A program made the translations under genes and the position numbers. This document shows positions 20,937 through 33,100 of a DNA stretch of 64,000 nucleotides, piece by piece (position 1 is the stretch's first letter; every line of letters begins with the position of its first letter). The stretch spans positions 124,001 to 188,000 of the forward strand of contig JAHGAU010000003.1 of assembly GCA_019925105.1 (NCBI GenBank), read 5' to 3'. The DNA is from Niebla homalea. Its lineage: Eukaryota > Ascomycota > Lecanoromycetes > Lecanorales > Ramalinaceae. Below the pieces are notes generated by a model. That model was not told the DNA's origin, ran no database searches, and saw only the letters and a program-made list of their open reading frames with translations.

Positions 20937-22929
20937 TCAAACTAGGTGCTGCTCTGCCTCTCTTTCTTTCCTCTCGTGTCGTTGCTGATCCCTTCGCTTC
21001 TCGTAATAGTGAAAGGCGTACCAAACGGCGAAGGTGATAACCATGAATGGTAAGCTTATCGCCAGATAGACTTGCAAGGCGCTCGAACGGTAGGTTCTCG
21101 CATTGCTTGGATTGTTCCAATGTATAATGTCCGTAGACATTAACGTCTATTTCGTGGAAAAGAAGGTGTCAGCCTAAAAGCGTGAAGGTGTTTGTAATGT
21201 AAGGATTGCGACTCGGATATTATGTACGCTCACAATGTCATCGGTCGAAATGCGAGGTGTACCAAAGTCGTATTCGATGACTGAGATGGTAGTGTTGATA
21301 TTGCCAACACCTGCTCACCAAAGGTCCACATTGGATAGTACAATTTGATCAAGTACAGGAGGAAGACCCAACCTACTGACACAAAAGTTCCGGGCAAGAA
21401 GAATAGTGTTACGAGTGTAATGATTTTCATCGATACGGTTTCGGTTTTGGTCTTGTAGGCGACCTCACTCATTTCGTGGGTCATCAATTCCATTTTCTGT
21501 GTCGATCGTCGAGATAGTTGTGCTGTCCATTGATTTGCCTTGACAGTCTTGAATTCAAGATGTCCGTGAACCTAGAGTGACGATCATAGTTAACGAATGA
21601 TTTATCGCATTCATATGCTTCATGAGGGCAGCGAAGAAGCTTACCAAGGCCTTGTGATCTGCGAGTAGTTGCATGAGCGCTTCAGCTCTCATGACTAGGA
21701 GTCCGATGCAGTTTTCGATGGTCTCGATACGACGCTCAAATCGTGCCAGATCTTTTTGACAGCCACCTTTCAAGGCTGGAGGTAAATCATCGTACTGCAT
21801 AATGCCTACATAATAGTGTCGGAGCTGCGATATGATGTTCAAATTAAGATTCAGTACCAACCTAGCCTCGGAAGCCTTGTCTTCAAATCCTTGAATGTCT
21901 TGCAAATCTCTGAATATGTAAACTCGTTGACCATATTGGTCTCTAGGTGGCTGCTCTTTGAATGTTCCTGGAGGGAGTGGCTGTGAATTCCCATGAATAT
22001 TTGTAAAAGTCTGGAGCTGTGGGGAATCGTCTTTCTCCGGGATGCTGGGCTCCATGACGTTTGTGTTCTTTCGACTCGGTGACCTGAATGACTCAAACCA
22101 TGACTTCTGCGTCTGCTCTGATCTTTGCGTGTCTTGACGCAGAGGAGCGTCCAAGCGCTCGAGATCATTGAAATGGTTATTGTCGGGTATATCAGCATTT
22201 GTTGAGGTGGTGCTTCTGATCAGATCTTGGACGCAGTGCTCCAGATACTTGAGATAGCGATGCCCATTCTCTGTGGATAACTCACAAAACATGACATGCG
22301 TAGCTAGTGTGGCGGCAAAGGCTCTATCAGGGGTCTCGTAGTTCCTTGTCGCCGGGGGACCCCTCTCACCCGTCGCAGACTGGAGCCGGCTTTCCATCAA
22401 GTTGCTGCCCTTTACCACTACCCACGCTGACCGAATATTTTCAACGTCAAACAAGTGGTAAATCGCGCATTGTCGTATTGTCCATGGCCAGCTTTGCTTG
22501 TCCGATTCTTCGATGGACCTGACGTTATAGCAAACACTGATATCAAAGCCTGACCAACCTAGCTCAGGAATTCGTTTCCCTCTCTCGGTATTAGCCAAAC
22601 GTGTTCGCTCTTCAAAATTGCTGTAATACGGATCTTCAGGATGTACCTGTTCACCAAAAGGAAATAGAAATTCCAGGAATGCCGGTATCACATCAAGATA
22701 TGTGAAGATCTTGAACAACATGTCTTGCGTAGTATTCAAGCGCGATCTTGAATGGTCTGAATCAATGTGGCTGCATCATCGTAAGCTTAATAATTGCTAC
22801 GATGACTGTAACGCACATAAATCGACATCGAGGGTCAAAACCTCCAACCCGCACAGCTTCTTCGAACTGCGAGATAACTCCTGTAGCGTTGGATACTTTG
22901 TAATTTGAAAATGCTAGATATTTGAGCAT
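20937..22929 (-). CDS. CorA-like (Mg2+ transporter-type) protein
   Basis: Four exons fit: 22929-22817, 22770-21645, 21571-21377 and 21146-20937, giving 547 residues. Introns are 46, 73 and 230 nt, all GT-AG, and each junction restores the family pattern (RFI-HIDSDHSRSRL, DHKAL-VHGHLEF, GTFVS-TLMSTDIIHW). The N-terminal 280 residues are the fungus-specific soluble domain (FEEAVRVGGFDPRCRF, DVIPAFLEFLFPFGEQ, GWSGFDISVCYNVRS). A helical region follows, then two C-terminal membrane helices: MKIITLVTLFFLPGTFVS and ALQVYLAISLPFMVITFAVW. The tail is charged. The GxN motif of true CorA channels is not present, as in many fungal CorA-like proteins, so Mg2+ transport is not assured. Start codon choice is tentative because relatives often have a few more residues. 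Confidence 0.8.
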
Positions 22930-23556
22930 TTAATGAGCCGTGTATCGCATATATGACAACAATGCAGTAATTGATGCCCACCTTTCCCGCCACATCTCAG
23001 CTCTCGAAAGCGTATCAAAGCGTCGACCGCATTGCAGAACAGGCGCCCCTCATTATCATTGAAATTGCCCTTGATTGCAGATAGTCTGTATCCTAAGCTC
23101 TTGTCTTGATCATTCTCTTGAGGAAATTGATCGGCATCTTGGAGGATTTCCGCAACAGGTGAATATACCTTCATTGCTCCAGTCAAAAGTGAGAGCGATT
23201 GGCAATAAGAAACTCAGTTGATGATTACGTGGTATTGACTTCGCTTCTGGCAAGGGATAATGAATCTGGCGATGGCGAATGAACGAGTATTTATTGTTCA
23301 CATTGCTGCACAGCCATAGCTATGGAATCGTATAGTGGGGAGATAATAAATGATGGCTGCATTTGCCTTGAGGAGTTGATAAGAGATGCGTCTCTCAGCC
23401 CCGCCCGGAGCACACTATTGAATATTTCCCCCGAAATAGCCCCCTTAGAAGCCCACCAGTAAGATGCAGTCCCTCTTCGCTAGGACTGTGCCATATTCAT
23501 CAAGTCGTTATCATTACCACGAGTGGTTGATGCTGAAGAGAAGGCATCGTTTCTAT

Positions 23557-23990
23557 TCACTTGGGCACGCGCCTTTCATAAAGCTCGTTCTTTTCATCCT
23601 ATGGCCATATTAAGTCAGGCTTTGCCATAATTTACCAGGAGGGACCGTCGGAGCTCACCTGTCTAAGCTTTCTTGGTACCCAGAGCTTGTAATCGTCCAT
23701 GTAGCGCTGTCCAGGATAAATTATAAGCTCTACGAGCCCTTGCAAATAAGCACAGGACTTACTTGGACGTAAGCATCGGTAAATTCATAACCTTGGAACT
23801 TTTCCGAGAGCCACTTTCTGATGATGGCGCTGCTCAATCGGTACTGGGGTACCTCGTCGAAAACCCAGGGTGGCATGCTCGGGTCGAATTTGTGGGGTAG
23901 CAGACTGCGCAAAGACTGCGCAACAATAAGATCGGCGAGATAGCTATTCTGAATGATGGTAGGCTTGGAGACTGAGGGAAGGCAGCGCTG
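23557..23990 (-). CDS. Small conserved-looking protein, function unknown, 5' end unresolved
   Basis: Three exons read in phase: an upstream exon ending at 23763, then 23706-23659, then 23598-23557. The introns are 56 and 60 nt with GTAAGT and GTGAGC donors. The product contains NSYLADLIVAQSLRSLL, HKFDPSMPPWVFDEVPQYR, RKWLSEKFQGYEF, then RYMDDYKLWVPRKLRQ and DEKNELYERRVPK, a lysine- and acid-rich C-terminus. Phase agreement at both introns argues for a real gene. Upstream of about 23990 the frame meets a stop and no ATG joins cleanly, so the first exon is missing from my model. No signal peptide or membrane segment is visible. I do not recognise the family. Confidence 0.55.
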
Positions 23991-24029
23991 GGTGGGATGG
24001 GGCGATGTCAGCCTGCTTTAAGAGAGAAC

Positions 24030-25001
24030 ATTGGCCGCTGGGTGACTTGCATGGTTCGCGGGGCAAATTTTGAGCCGCACCAGATTGTGCGATAGCGAGG
24101 GCAGTGCATGCGAGACTTATCTGTGAGCACTGACTGGCCTACAGTGTCAGCGAAGTCACTTGTATCTGATGCAAGTAGCAGTACTGGTGCTGGGCTATGT
24201 TCTTCTCGGCACAGATTTTACTAATACACTTGGATAGACCATCCCATGTTTCTCAGAGGATATGAGCCTTGTCAGAGACAGGCTTGACCATTGACAGGAC
24301 GCGATAGGGTTGTCATCTACGGAAAATTGAAAAACTTGAGGTGGGTGAGGAAACCCAGTTCCAGATAGACATGATAAGAAGGTTCAGTGACCCGCAATCC
24401 TTCGGGTAGGAAATTTAGTTCACCCCACCTCTATCTGCTGTCGGTGTGTTTGTTTTATGAAAAGCAAGCTTTCAAAAGCAGTAGTTATCGTGCCAAGTAG
24501 GTTCCTGGAGGTGGGGGTGTTTTCTGGAGTCTGTGAGACTGCTTCCGTCTATGTTGTGCGCCAGAGAGAGGAAGAAAGGAGAGAGAATCTGTACCTAGCC
24601 TCACTCGGTGTGCAAAGTCTTGAGGGGTCTGGCACTCTTCCATAGCCACCGAAATGCTGCCCCGGAGGGGGCATTAAGTCATTCGCCCCTCATCATTGGG
24701 CATGCAAGCGAGAACCTGCCGTTTTCGGTGATCCTCGGAGATCTATGACCCATAGAGAGCGCCTCAACGCCCCACTCTAAGAATCAGGCAAGTCAGGCAT
24801 CCGGCTGTGCTGCGGGGTTGGGGCGCATGAACTGCCTCAGGTGCTCTACCTCTCATACTATGAAATCCGGTCAGGCGTTCTTCATTTCGCGGTTGATCAA
24901 GCTCATTGCACCTGTCTTTCTACGAATAGAAAACCCTCTGTCACGCCTTGAAACTCTCCTTGCTTCTCACTGATCATGCACAACTCAAATGTACGTAGGG
25001 G
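24030..25001. other. Intergenic, nothing recognised
   Basis: No supported gene. An alternative ATG at 24976 could lengthen the 5' end of the kinase gene through an extra intron, but nothing demands it. Confidence 0.35.
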
Positions 25002-28000
25002 ATGTCGGAGTCACAGTTCTACGAAGCTGCGGCTTATGATGAGTTTCTCAGCTGGAAAGACAATGCACAAACATGGCGGCAGGGTAGTGGCGGTCCTCCT
25101 AATGCCAATCCCGAGCATGGGGACACGCCCGACGCCTCTTACCGTTACATCCCGATGAGCGTACTGAAGAAAGAATTTTCAAAGCCTAGACTTCAACATC
25201 TTCTGGACGCCGTGTTTGCTAGGTCCGAAAACGCTGCCCCGGATGCCGAGACAATCCTCAAACATTACCTCAGGCCGTTCTTGATACTTGTGCTCATCGA
25301 GCGTGGAAGCCAAATTCTACGCTTCGTGAGGCATAATAGCCTGAAGGATGACTGCCTACCCTTTCGAACATTACCATACGGGTTGCACGAGTCCACCAAT
25401 TGGTTCAGCACCTTTTGCGACGAACAATGGCAATTCTGCCCTGTTCAATTCTCATACAACATGGATCGAGACCTCTCCTCTAAAGATGTCCTACCTCTGA
25501 GATATGTACGCCAGCTTGGAAGCGGTGGAAGCGCTTTCACGTACGAGGTACAGATTGACACCGAATACAATGATCTTCGCCACCCAGACCACGGAGAATT
25601 GGTACGTCATGCATTGCTCGTATCGAAATCGTCTCTGACGTGATGATAGGATACCCTTGAAAGAAATAAGGACATATACGTCATGAAGTCTTACCAGACA
25701 AGCGAGGCTCAAGAATGCTATGAGACTGAGTGTGACGGTTTCAGGAAGCTCAGGCGCGACTCGAAACCTCCAGCCAATATCATTGCTTTCTATGGCAATT
25801 TCAAATGGGGAACCTCTCGCAATCTTCTACTAGAATACGCGGATCGCGGTACCCTGAAAGATTACATGACGGACGAAGAACCTCCTGTTCGGGGCGAACA
25901 GATTGAACAATTCTGGTACAATGTGCTTGGCCTTTTCGATGGGCTAGTTACAATACATGGGAAACCAGGAATGCCCCCGGGCAAACATAAGTTCATGATT
26001 GGGTACGTGAAGCACGTCCCAAGTTCTCATTGTGGATGTCGGTTAACACCATTAGGTGGCATCAAGATCTCAGTCCATCCAACATCCTTGTCCAGAGTGG
26101 AAAAAGTGGGACTCCCTACGACTGTCGATTCAAAATTGCAGATCTGGAGCATAGTCATTTTCAAAAGTCGAAGGGCGTACGAGACGTTACAACAAAAGAC
26201 TCGCAGGGGACATTCGCCTACGGTGAGCCATATATGCCACCACTCGATCATCGTGCCAGAGTCGACCTACTAACAGCGTCATCTTCGATTTCAAGGTCCT
26301 CCCGAATCCTGCAAGACGGATCCAGACATACAAAGATGGGACTTGCAAGTCGACCAAAAAGTCGACGTTTGGGGCATAGGCTGCATCCTCAGCGAACTGG
26401 CCGTGTGGGTGGGCTTTGGTCTCAACAAGGTTACCCAATACCAACAGGAACGTGGTGCAGAGTTCAAAAGGAAGACAGGTAAGCAGGGTCAGTGCTTTCA
26501 TGACGAGAAAGACATTTTGGAAGCTGTCCGCGAGATTCATCTGGAGGTAATCAGCAGTCGTCGCATCATCGATGAATGGACTCCGCAGGTGATCGAAAGC
26601 ATTCAGGACGACATGATGCTGCCCGACCCAAGATCCAGACTGTCCGCCATACGACTCTACCATGGCTGCAAAAGGATTGTAAATGAGTCTTTACTTGTAG
26701 ACGTTGGAATACCGCTTGTCGGTTCGTCCTCTCGTCATTCGGGGTTGGCATCGCTACCTAATCTAAGTAAGTCTTCTCAAGATCAATCTGACTCCATGCG
26801 CCTTCTAATTCCGGACCAGGGATCTCCACCCATGGCCCCAATGTTCAACCAAACCCGCCTTTCTATCTCCAAGACGGACGGCTGGGAATGCCAGAACCCC
26901 ATCCTAGAACGCAATTCGGCATCAAACAAAACGCTGAGTATTATCACGTGGAATCGTTCGATGCAAACACCATCCTCGGCTCGGACAACCAGCGGACATA
27001 CGGCAATGTCGAGATGCCCGAAACCCGCAAATCACCTCGAATATCCCCCAGCAAAGTTTCCCGTGGAGAGTCAGAGGTCACAGAGCGAGGTCATGAGAGA
27101 TCACCAGTCAATGGTGTTGCTTTATCACCTCATCAGAATCCGAATTCGGCGCTTGGACGAGAGCATAATTTTCTCGCCCTTAATAGAGCCTTAGAACTCA
27201 AAAGGCAAAAAGAACAGGGTGATAGGTCGCACCTCGCGGAATCATATGCCCATATTCAGCTTGTCAGGAGCCTGAAAGGCCGTGATCATGTTTGTCACCC
27301 CTGAAATGTCCTTCAAGGATCACGTTCCAAGCTTACAGATTTCTCAGGTATTCGTGGTTGACCTGGCAGCGTCCATGGAGGAACACCGACCGCTCATGAC
27401 ACAATGGCTCGAGGCTCTTGGCTACATGGTCCAAAGCGCCGATCCGGACGGCATGGATGTCTACTTCACCAACGGTACCTTAAGGGGATTAAAGGCCAAA
27501 TCTTGGAAGGACCTAGTATCTCACTTTAATCGTCAATCATTCGAAGACACTACCTACCGTCCTGGCACCCCTCACTTGCTTGGAGTCCCTCACTTGATCA
27601 AACAGATCCTGGAGGATTATCAGAATCAGCTTCACGAAACACATCGCCTCAAGTACTACTTCGGAATCGGAAAAATGCCCAAAAAAGGTCCTCGCAAATT
27701 ATGCATGTATGTCCTGACGAACGGTGATTGGGGCCGACAAGAAGATCTTAAGAGGCAGATTAGCGCTTTGGTCACAGCTCTTTGCGAGAATAACATGATC
27801 AACAAGCAGGTAGCGATCCAATTTTTGCGATTTGGAGATATCGGAGATGGCATAAAGAATTTACACGAATTGGACTGTGAACTTGGACTTCAGCTGTAAG
27901 TGATTGTGAGATTGTCAAAGTGCAAAGCAACTCCGGCAGATCTTTCACTAACGCAATACCTGCCCAGTGACATCAACGACACCGAGCCAGCACAAGGGGG

Positions 28001-28064
28001 CGACGTCCATAAAGTGATATTTGGGGCTGTCGACGAGAATTATGATGACGATCCAAGCCCATGA
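25002..28064 (+). CDS. Protein kinase-von Willebrand A fusion protein
   Basis: Seven exons assemble in phase to 901 residues: 25002-25601, 25650-26002, 26056-26222, 26296-26766, 26820-27289, 27348-27895, 27968-28064. All introns are 48-73 nt GT-AG. Residues 1-165 are a fungus-specific N-terminal region. The kinase domain follows: glycine loop QLGSGGSAF near 172, VMK lysine near 213, catalytic loop WHQDLSPSNILV with Asp near 322, and a DLE in place of DFG near 347. The APE-like GPPE is regenerated by the exon 3/4 junction, then VDVWGIGCILSELAVW. A disordered Ser/Pro linker (about 520-680) leads to a vWA-like domain from 688 (VFVVDLAASM, VYFTNGTLRG, MYVLTNGDWG, ILINDTEP-like end). The exon 5/6 junction (RDH-VFVVDLAAS) fuses the halves. 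Kinase-vWA fusions occur in ascomycetes. Role unknown; signalling or non-self recognition is speculation. Confidence 0.8.
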
Positions 28065-28930
28065 AGGACTCCAGTCACAGAAGAAGACCTGTGATATTTG
28101 CGACGATGCCCGACAGGGAAGCTGCACACTCAGCGACGACACCAACGTATCCAGATTCGCCCAACGGCCAAATTGCAGAGGAATGGGAAGCCTGTCGAGG
28201 TATGGACTTGTACTGCTTTCGCACCGATCTTACGGCTGACGATGCCGCGCAAGTCATTGACTCAAAAACATGAGCGAAATTGCGTTGGTCTCTATCGCAG
28301 AGTGACAGGGTTGTCTTACATCCTTGCATCCGAGATGACTGAGCAAAAAGCCCTCAACATCCTACACGCAATGACACCGCATGTGCAGCGTTGGCACATC
28401 ACCTCTGGACGATCACATCTGCTTTACCGTCTTCTGGCGATCACCCTTGGCTCGATGTTCTGCCCTTCCGCTATGATGGACCTTTCCTTCAACGACGCGC
28501 AACCGCTCACATACTACGAATCTTGTGATGGACAATGAACCAACCTCATTCTCAACCCGGAGCCTTCCCCATCCCTCACGGAGCGAGCCGACTGTCTCTT
28601 AATTACTAGTGATCGAAACTCTCTCTTCAGGACTGTTCCGCGTCCGATCTCCTCTAGCCTCGTCTCGTAACCAGCATCAACGATCACCCCATCCCGAACA
28701 CACGGCATCGGCGTCTCCAACATTTCATCAATCTATTCCATTCACATTTTCTGCGTCCAGCGAATAGGTATGCTCACCCTATCTCTCGACACAGAGACTC
28801 CGTGCTTACCTGGCATCCAGAATACACATAGAAGCTCCACCGCGACTCCATAGAAGGCAGATGCGACGTTTTTGTTTTGCATACTGTGTACCACGAAGGA
28901 GGCCGCACGCCCCAAGCCACGCCAAAAGCA
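28065..28930. other. Intergenic with weak open frames
   Basis: Two + strand frames (28061-28273 and 28098-28538) look slightly protein-like (GQIAEEWEACRGMDLYCFR; LASEMTEQKALNILHAMTPH) but cannot be joined by consensus introns and match nothing I know. They may be the eroded end of another gene. Confidence 0.3.
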
Positions 28931-28943
28931 TTAGACGCATAAC

Positions 28944-29038
28944 ACTCTTGTTGCATATATAGAGACACTCTTGTTGCATATATAGAGACACTCTTGTTGC
29001 GTATATAGAGACATTCCTCTTGCATATGATATAAAGAC
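28944..29038 (+). repeat. 23-bp minisatellite, four units
   Basis: Three near-perfect 23-bp units (ACTCTTGTTGCATATATAG, then AGAC) start at 28944, 28967 and 28990. The third differs by one base. A fourth 26-bp degenerate unit ends at about 29038. It lies 350 bp outside the left end of the mobile-element island. Confidence 0.9.
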
Positions 29039-29241
29039 ACCCTCATTAAACACACAGAGACCACATAAAACCATCTCACCAACGCATCATCATCGCTCTT
29101 GGCCCTTCCCCTCAAAGAAGGTGTTATGGCACACGCACACTCCACTCTCGAAACACCGCCAATTTCGGTCATCAACTCCAGGAATTCTTTACTTTACTTT
29201 TCTCTGGGTAACCTATCACCCAAGTAATAACAACATAATCC

Positions 29242-29386
29242 CAATTGCAAAATGGATCCTAAACCCGGAAAGCAGGAGTCTAGGCCCAACGGTGCGATGC
29301 ATGCAGTGGGACTGCAAAAAAAAAAAAAAAAAAGTGAATTGTGGGATCGACAGACAAGTGGGGAAGGGGAAGGGAAGGGGATCCGA
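29242..29386 (+). repeat. Dispersed repeat R, left copy
   Basis: About 145 bp, similar to 47703-47817 in the same orientation. Shared blocks in order: CAATTGCA, AATGGA, CTAGGCCC, CGGTGCGATG, GATGCATGCAG, GGGACTGCAAAA, GGGAAGGG, ATCCGA. This copy carries an expanded poly-A run at about 29316-29335 where the right copy has only AAAAGAG. The pair brackets the island. Confidence 0.8.
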
Positions 29387-29392
29387 CCCCTA

Positions 29393-29413
29393 ACCGGACA
29401 GTACAGATAATAC
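29393..29413 (+). repeat. Left terminal inverted repeat
   Basis: Perfect inverted match to 47231-47251. The flank immediately outside is ACCCCTA, containing a telomere-like CCCTAACC across the boundary. Confidence 0.85.
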
Positions 29414-29446
29414 GCACCCTATACTACGCTTTGCCGCGTGAAGGAC

Positions 29447-29568
29447 CTTGTTAAAGGGATCATATACACGTACACCCCCGCGATATACGTATACGCCCCA
29501 ATTTCCCTGCATGTACACCCCGGAATTCCCTGCATGTACACTCTTTTTTTGCGGGTATAATAAGTGAT
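29447..29568 (+). repeat. Left subterminal repeat arm of outer element
   Basis: Imperfect inverted partner of 46984-47107 with about four 23-bp degenerate tandem units. It ends in TTTTTTTGCGGGTATA, whose inverted counterpart TATACCCGCAAAAAAA starts the right arm. Confidence 0.8.
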
Positions 29569-29715
29569 CTGACGCGTAGCTCTCAGCATGGTGGAAGATT
29601 TTTTTTGGGTAGAGTTTAAACAAAGGGTGCCCCCTTATATATACCATATTACGTATATTACCTACCATTATTATAGACCTTAAGAGATAGTTCAGATAGC
29701 TTTCTACACCCCCAG

Positions 29716-29724
29716 CTCACCCTT

Positions 29725-29756
<32 letters not shown>

Positions 29757-29765
29757 CCTTACTTT
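29716..29765 (+). repeat. Telomere-like (TCACCC)n hexamer tract
   Basis: About eight hexamers, mostly TCACCC with TTACCC at the ends, inside the outer TIR element. One base differs from the usual fungal telomere CCCTAA unit. Confidence 0.85.
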
Positions 29766-29807
29766 TACTTTAACCCGTACCCTCAGCAAGCCCTTTAGTA
29801 AACCCTT

Positions 29808-30140
29808 TGTTAGACTGACTCCGCTGGCGGCACGCCGGCGGGACTAGTAAAGGTAGGTATAGAAGACGTAACGTTACGGTCTGGATATTTAAGTACCACT
29901 TTAATAAGTAAATTAATAATAAGATTAATTCTTAAGGAACTTAAAAAGAATTAAAGCATAGTTTTTACTTAAGGTAAAGGTAATAATTATCCCGCTTTAC
30001 ACTTATTAAGCTATAGCTTATAAATAACGTATATTAAGGCTATTATTAAAGCTTTTTATTAAGGCTTAACGGCTTACCTTAATATAATAATATAATATAT
30101 TATTATAACGCCGGTATAAAGATAATATTAATTATTAATA
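29808..30140. repeat. Element C left LTR
   Basis: 333 bp, 94% co-linear with 37102-37434 apart from C/T and G/A transitions by eye. Its outer end is GC-rich and unmutated (GCTGGCGGCACG); the inner end is RIP-mutated. Confidence 0.88.
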
Positions 30141-33100
30141 ATTATTTCCCTTTTTATACGTTGATTTTTAAAGTATAAAGAAATATATTTAAAATATTAA
30201 CGTAAAGCCGGCTAAATATAAGGTTTATTAAAAGCCTATTATTAAACTTAATAAGAAAAAGGTAAAAAGAAAAGAATCCTTAAATATATACGTAAATATA
30301 ATAATATCTATTTAATAATAATATAATAAAAATACTTTATATTAATAAATAATTAACGTAACTTATAAAGCTTATTAAAAACCCCTTTATAAACTTAATA
30401 GGAAAAGGTAAATAAGAAAAGAGTTTTTATGGTATTAATTAATAATTATTTAAGGCTTTATTATTAATTTACCACACTATAATAAAAATAAACGTTATCG
30501 TAAAAACGGCGTATAATTATAATAAAGCTTTTATTTTATTTTAAACTTTTTTTCTTTTTTCTTTAATAATCTTAATTACTTTTATAAATATAATATATTA
30601 AAGATTTATATAAATATTTATAAGTTAATACGTATATAATTATATACCTTTATTATTTATATTATTATTATAATAAATAATATTAACGTTATATAAACGT
30701 TTTATTTATATTAATAATCCGTTTACTTTTATTTATTAATAAAATATATAAATTTACCTTAATCTATAAATAATATAATATATATACAATAATACTTTAT
30801 TAACGTAAATATAAATATAATATTAATAATATATATAATAATATTTTATTTAATTTACTTCTTATAAAATAAACTTTTATATTAATGGGACTTTTTATCC
30901 GGCCGTAAATATTATAATAAACGATACTTTTCCTGTTATTTTCCTATAAGTATCTTTAATACCGTTGGACCGTTATTATTTTAATATATATATAATTTCC
31001 GGATTAACTATAGTTTTAATTAACTTAATAAATACGTAAGTATCAATCAATTAATATATAATTTATTAAAACGTAAGCTTAATATATATAGAAACGTAAT
31101 AAAATCCTTCGGGATTTTAAAGCCTTCCGGTTAAATATTAATTAAACGTTAATTACCGCCGGTTAAACAGAATATATATTCCGTTAAATTATTTTAAAAG
31201 TTAAAGGGGAAATATTAATTTTTTAAATTAAAAAAAAACGTTTATTACCCGCGTTAAAATAGCGGGAAAAAAGGTTATTTAGCTTAAAGAATCAATAAAT
31301 AAATTATAATTTAATAATAAAACGATAACGTTAACGTTTAATAATTAAATCGGCTTAATATAAAAGGTTCGGGCCCTTTATAAGAATTAACTCTATCGGG
31401 GAGTTACTTTTTATTTTTTAATCCTATATTTAAAATAAAGAAAGTAAACTTTAAGTTTATAATATCCGGTAACTTAGAAAATAAAGAAAAAGAAAGAAAT
31501 ATAGGCTTTAGCCTATTTAAAAAAAAGGAAGAAAAAGTTATATTTTCCTTAATAACGCCGTTAAAAGGATTAGCTTTAACTTTTAAAAATAATACCTTAA
31601 AATTAAGTTAAAGAGCCTTTTTAATAAATAATATTAAAAAAAAAGGTTTTTAATTAAATTAAAAAGGAAAATAAAGAAGAAAAAGAAAAGGAAAATAAAG
31701 AAAATATAATGCCTTTATATTTATTTTTAACCTTATTAATTTATTTATAAAAGGAAAAAGTTTATATTAACGTAAAGTTATAAATTATTCTTTTATTTTT
31801 ATATGTTAATATTATTAAAATTTAACGTTAAATGTTAAAATTAATAATATTAAATATAAAGCGCTTATAATCTATATATTATTAAAAATAATATAACGGA
31901 TAATATTATAAAAGTTATTAAAATATTAATATAACCTTAATAAATATATTTATTAATTTTTTATTATTTTAATAATTTTATTTACTTAATATTTTTAACT
32001 TAATAATATATTAAATACTTATAATTTAACGTTTATACTTCTTCGCTTTTAATATTATTATAATTATTATTAAAGTTATTCTTATTAATTATAATATTAT
32101 AATAAAAGTAATTATTTCCGTAATATTAACTTATTTACGTATATAATACCCGTAATAAATAAAGTTATTAATTAAAGTTTAAACATTAATAATTTTACGG
32201 AAAAATAATATATAAAAACTAAATAACTATAATATTAATTATATATATAATCTCCGTTATTATAACGTTATAACCTTATTTACGTTTCTTTTTACTCCGT
32301 ATTATTTCGTTATATTATTCCCGTAATTCTTAAAAATACTTTAAGTCCGTTTCCGGTATTAATTAATTATATTTAAAGCTTTAATTAATTTATTTAACTT
32401 AATATTAAATATCCTTTTTACTTTTAATTTTATTAATAATTTCTTTAATTATTTATTCCTTTTTATTATTAATTAATTTAAATACTTATATTATAGTTTT
32501 TACCGTTTAATTATTAACGTAAATATAATAAAACTTTAAAAGAAAAATATGGATAATAAGATAAATTTAATAAATAATAAAAAGAAATAAATAATACGTT
32601 TACGTTTTAATTTTATTATTAATTTTAAAGGGTCCTATAAATCGGAACGTAAGCTTCTTATTTAATTACTTTAACTTAAAATTTTTAATGTTTAATATTA
32701 TTAAATTATTAACGTTATATAACTTTAATTTATATTTTTCATTATACGTTTTTTAAGTCGATTTAATAATACAACGTTATTAATTTATTAATATTAATCG
32801 TATTTTATATAATATTTTAACTTTATTTTTTATTATAGGTATTTCCTTTTTTATAAATTTATTTTTAAATTTAAAATAAATATCTAGATTATAATTATAT
32901 ATCGTTATAAAAAAGCTATAATTTAAAGTTAAATATTTTAAGTTTATATAAATAAATTTAATTGAAAAAAATAACTTTACTTAATTCGTTTATTTAGAGT
33001 TAATAAAGATCCTTAAATATTACTTAAAATTTTAATTTTAACGCTTTATTTAATTATCCGTTTATAAGTAAAAAATAATATTTAATTTACGCTTTATCTT

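Noticed and set aside
21230..21376. An additional coding exon within the long CorA-like intron
   Set aside because: Direct joining of FVS to TLMSTDIIHW is in phase and matches the family; inserting the extra segment breaks phase or adds unmatched residues.
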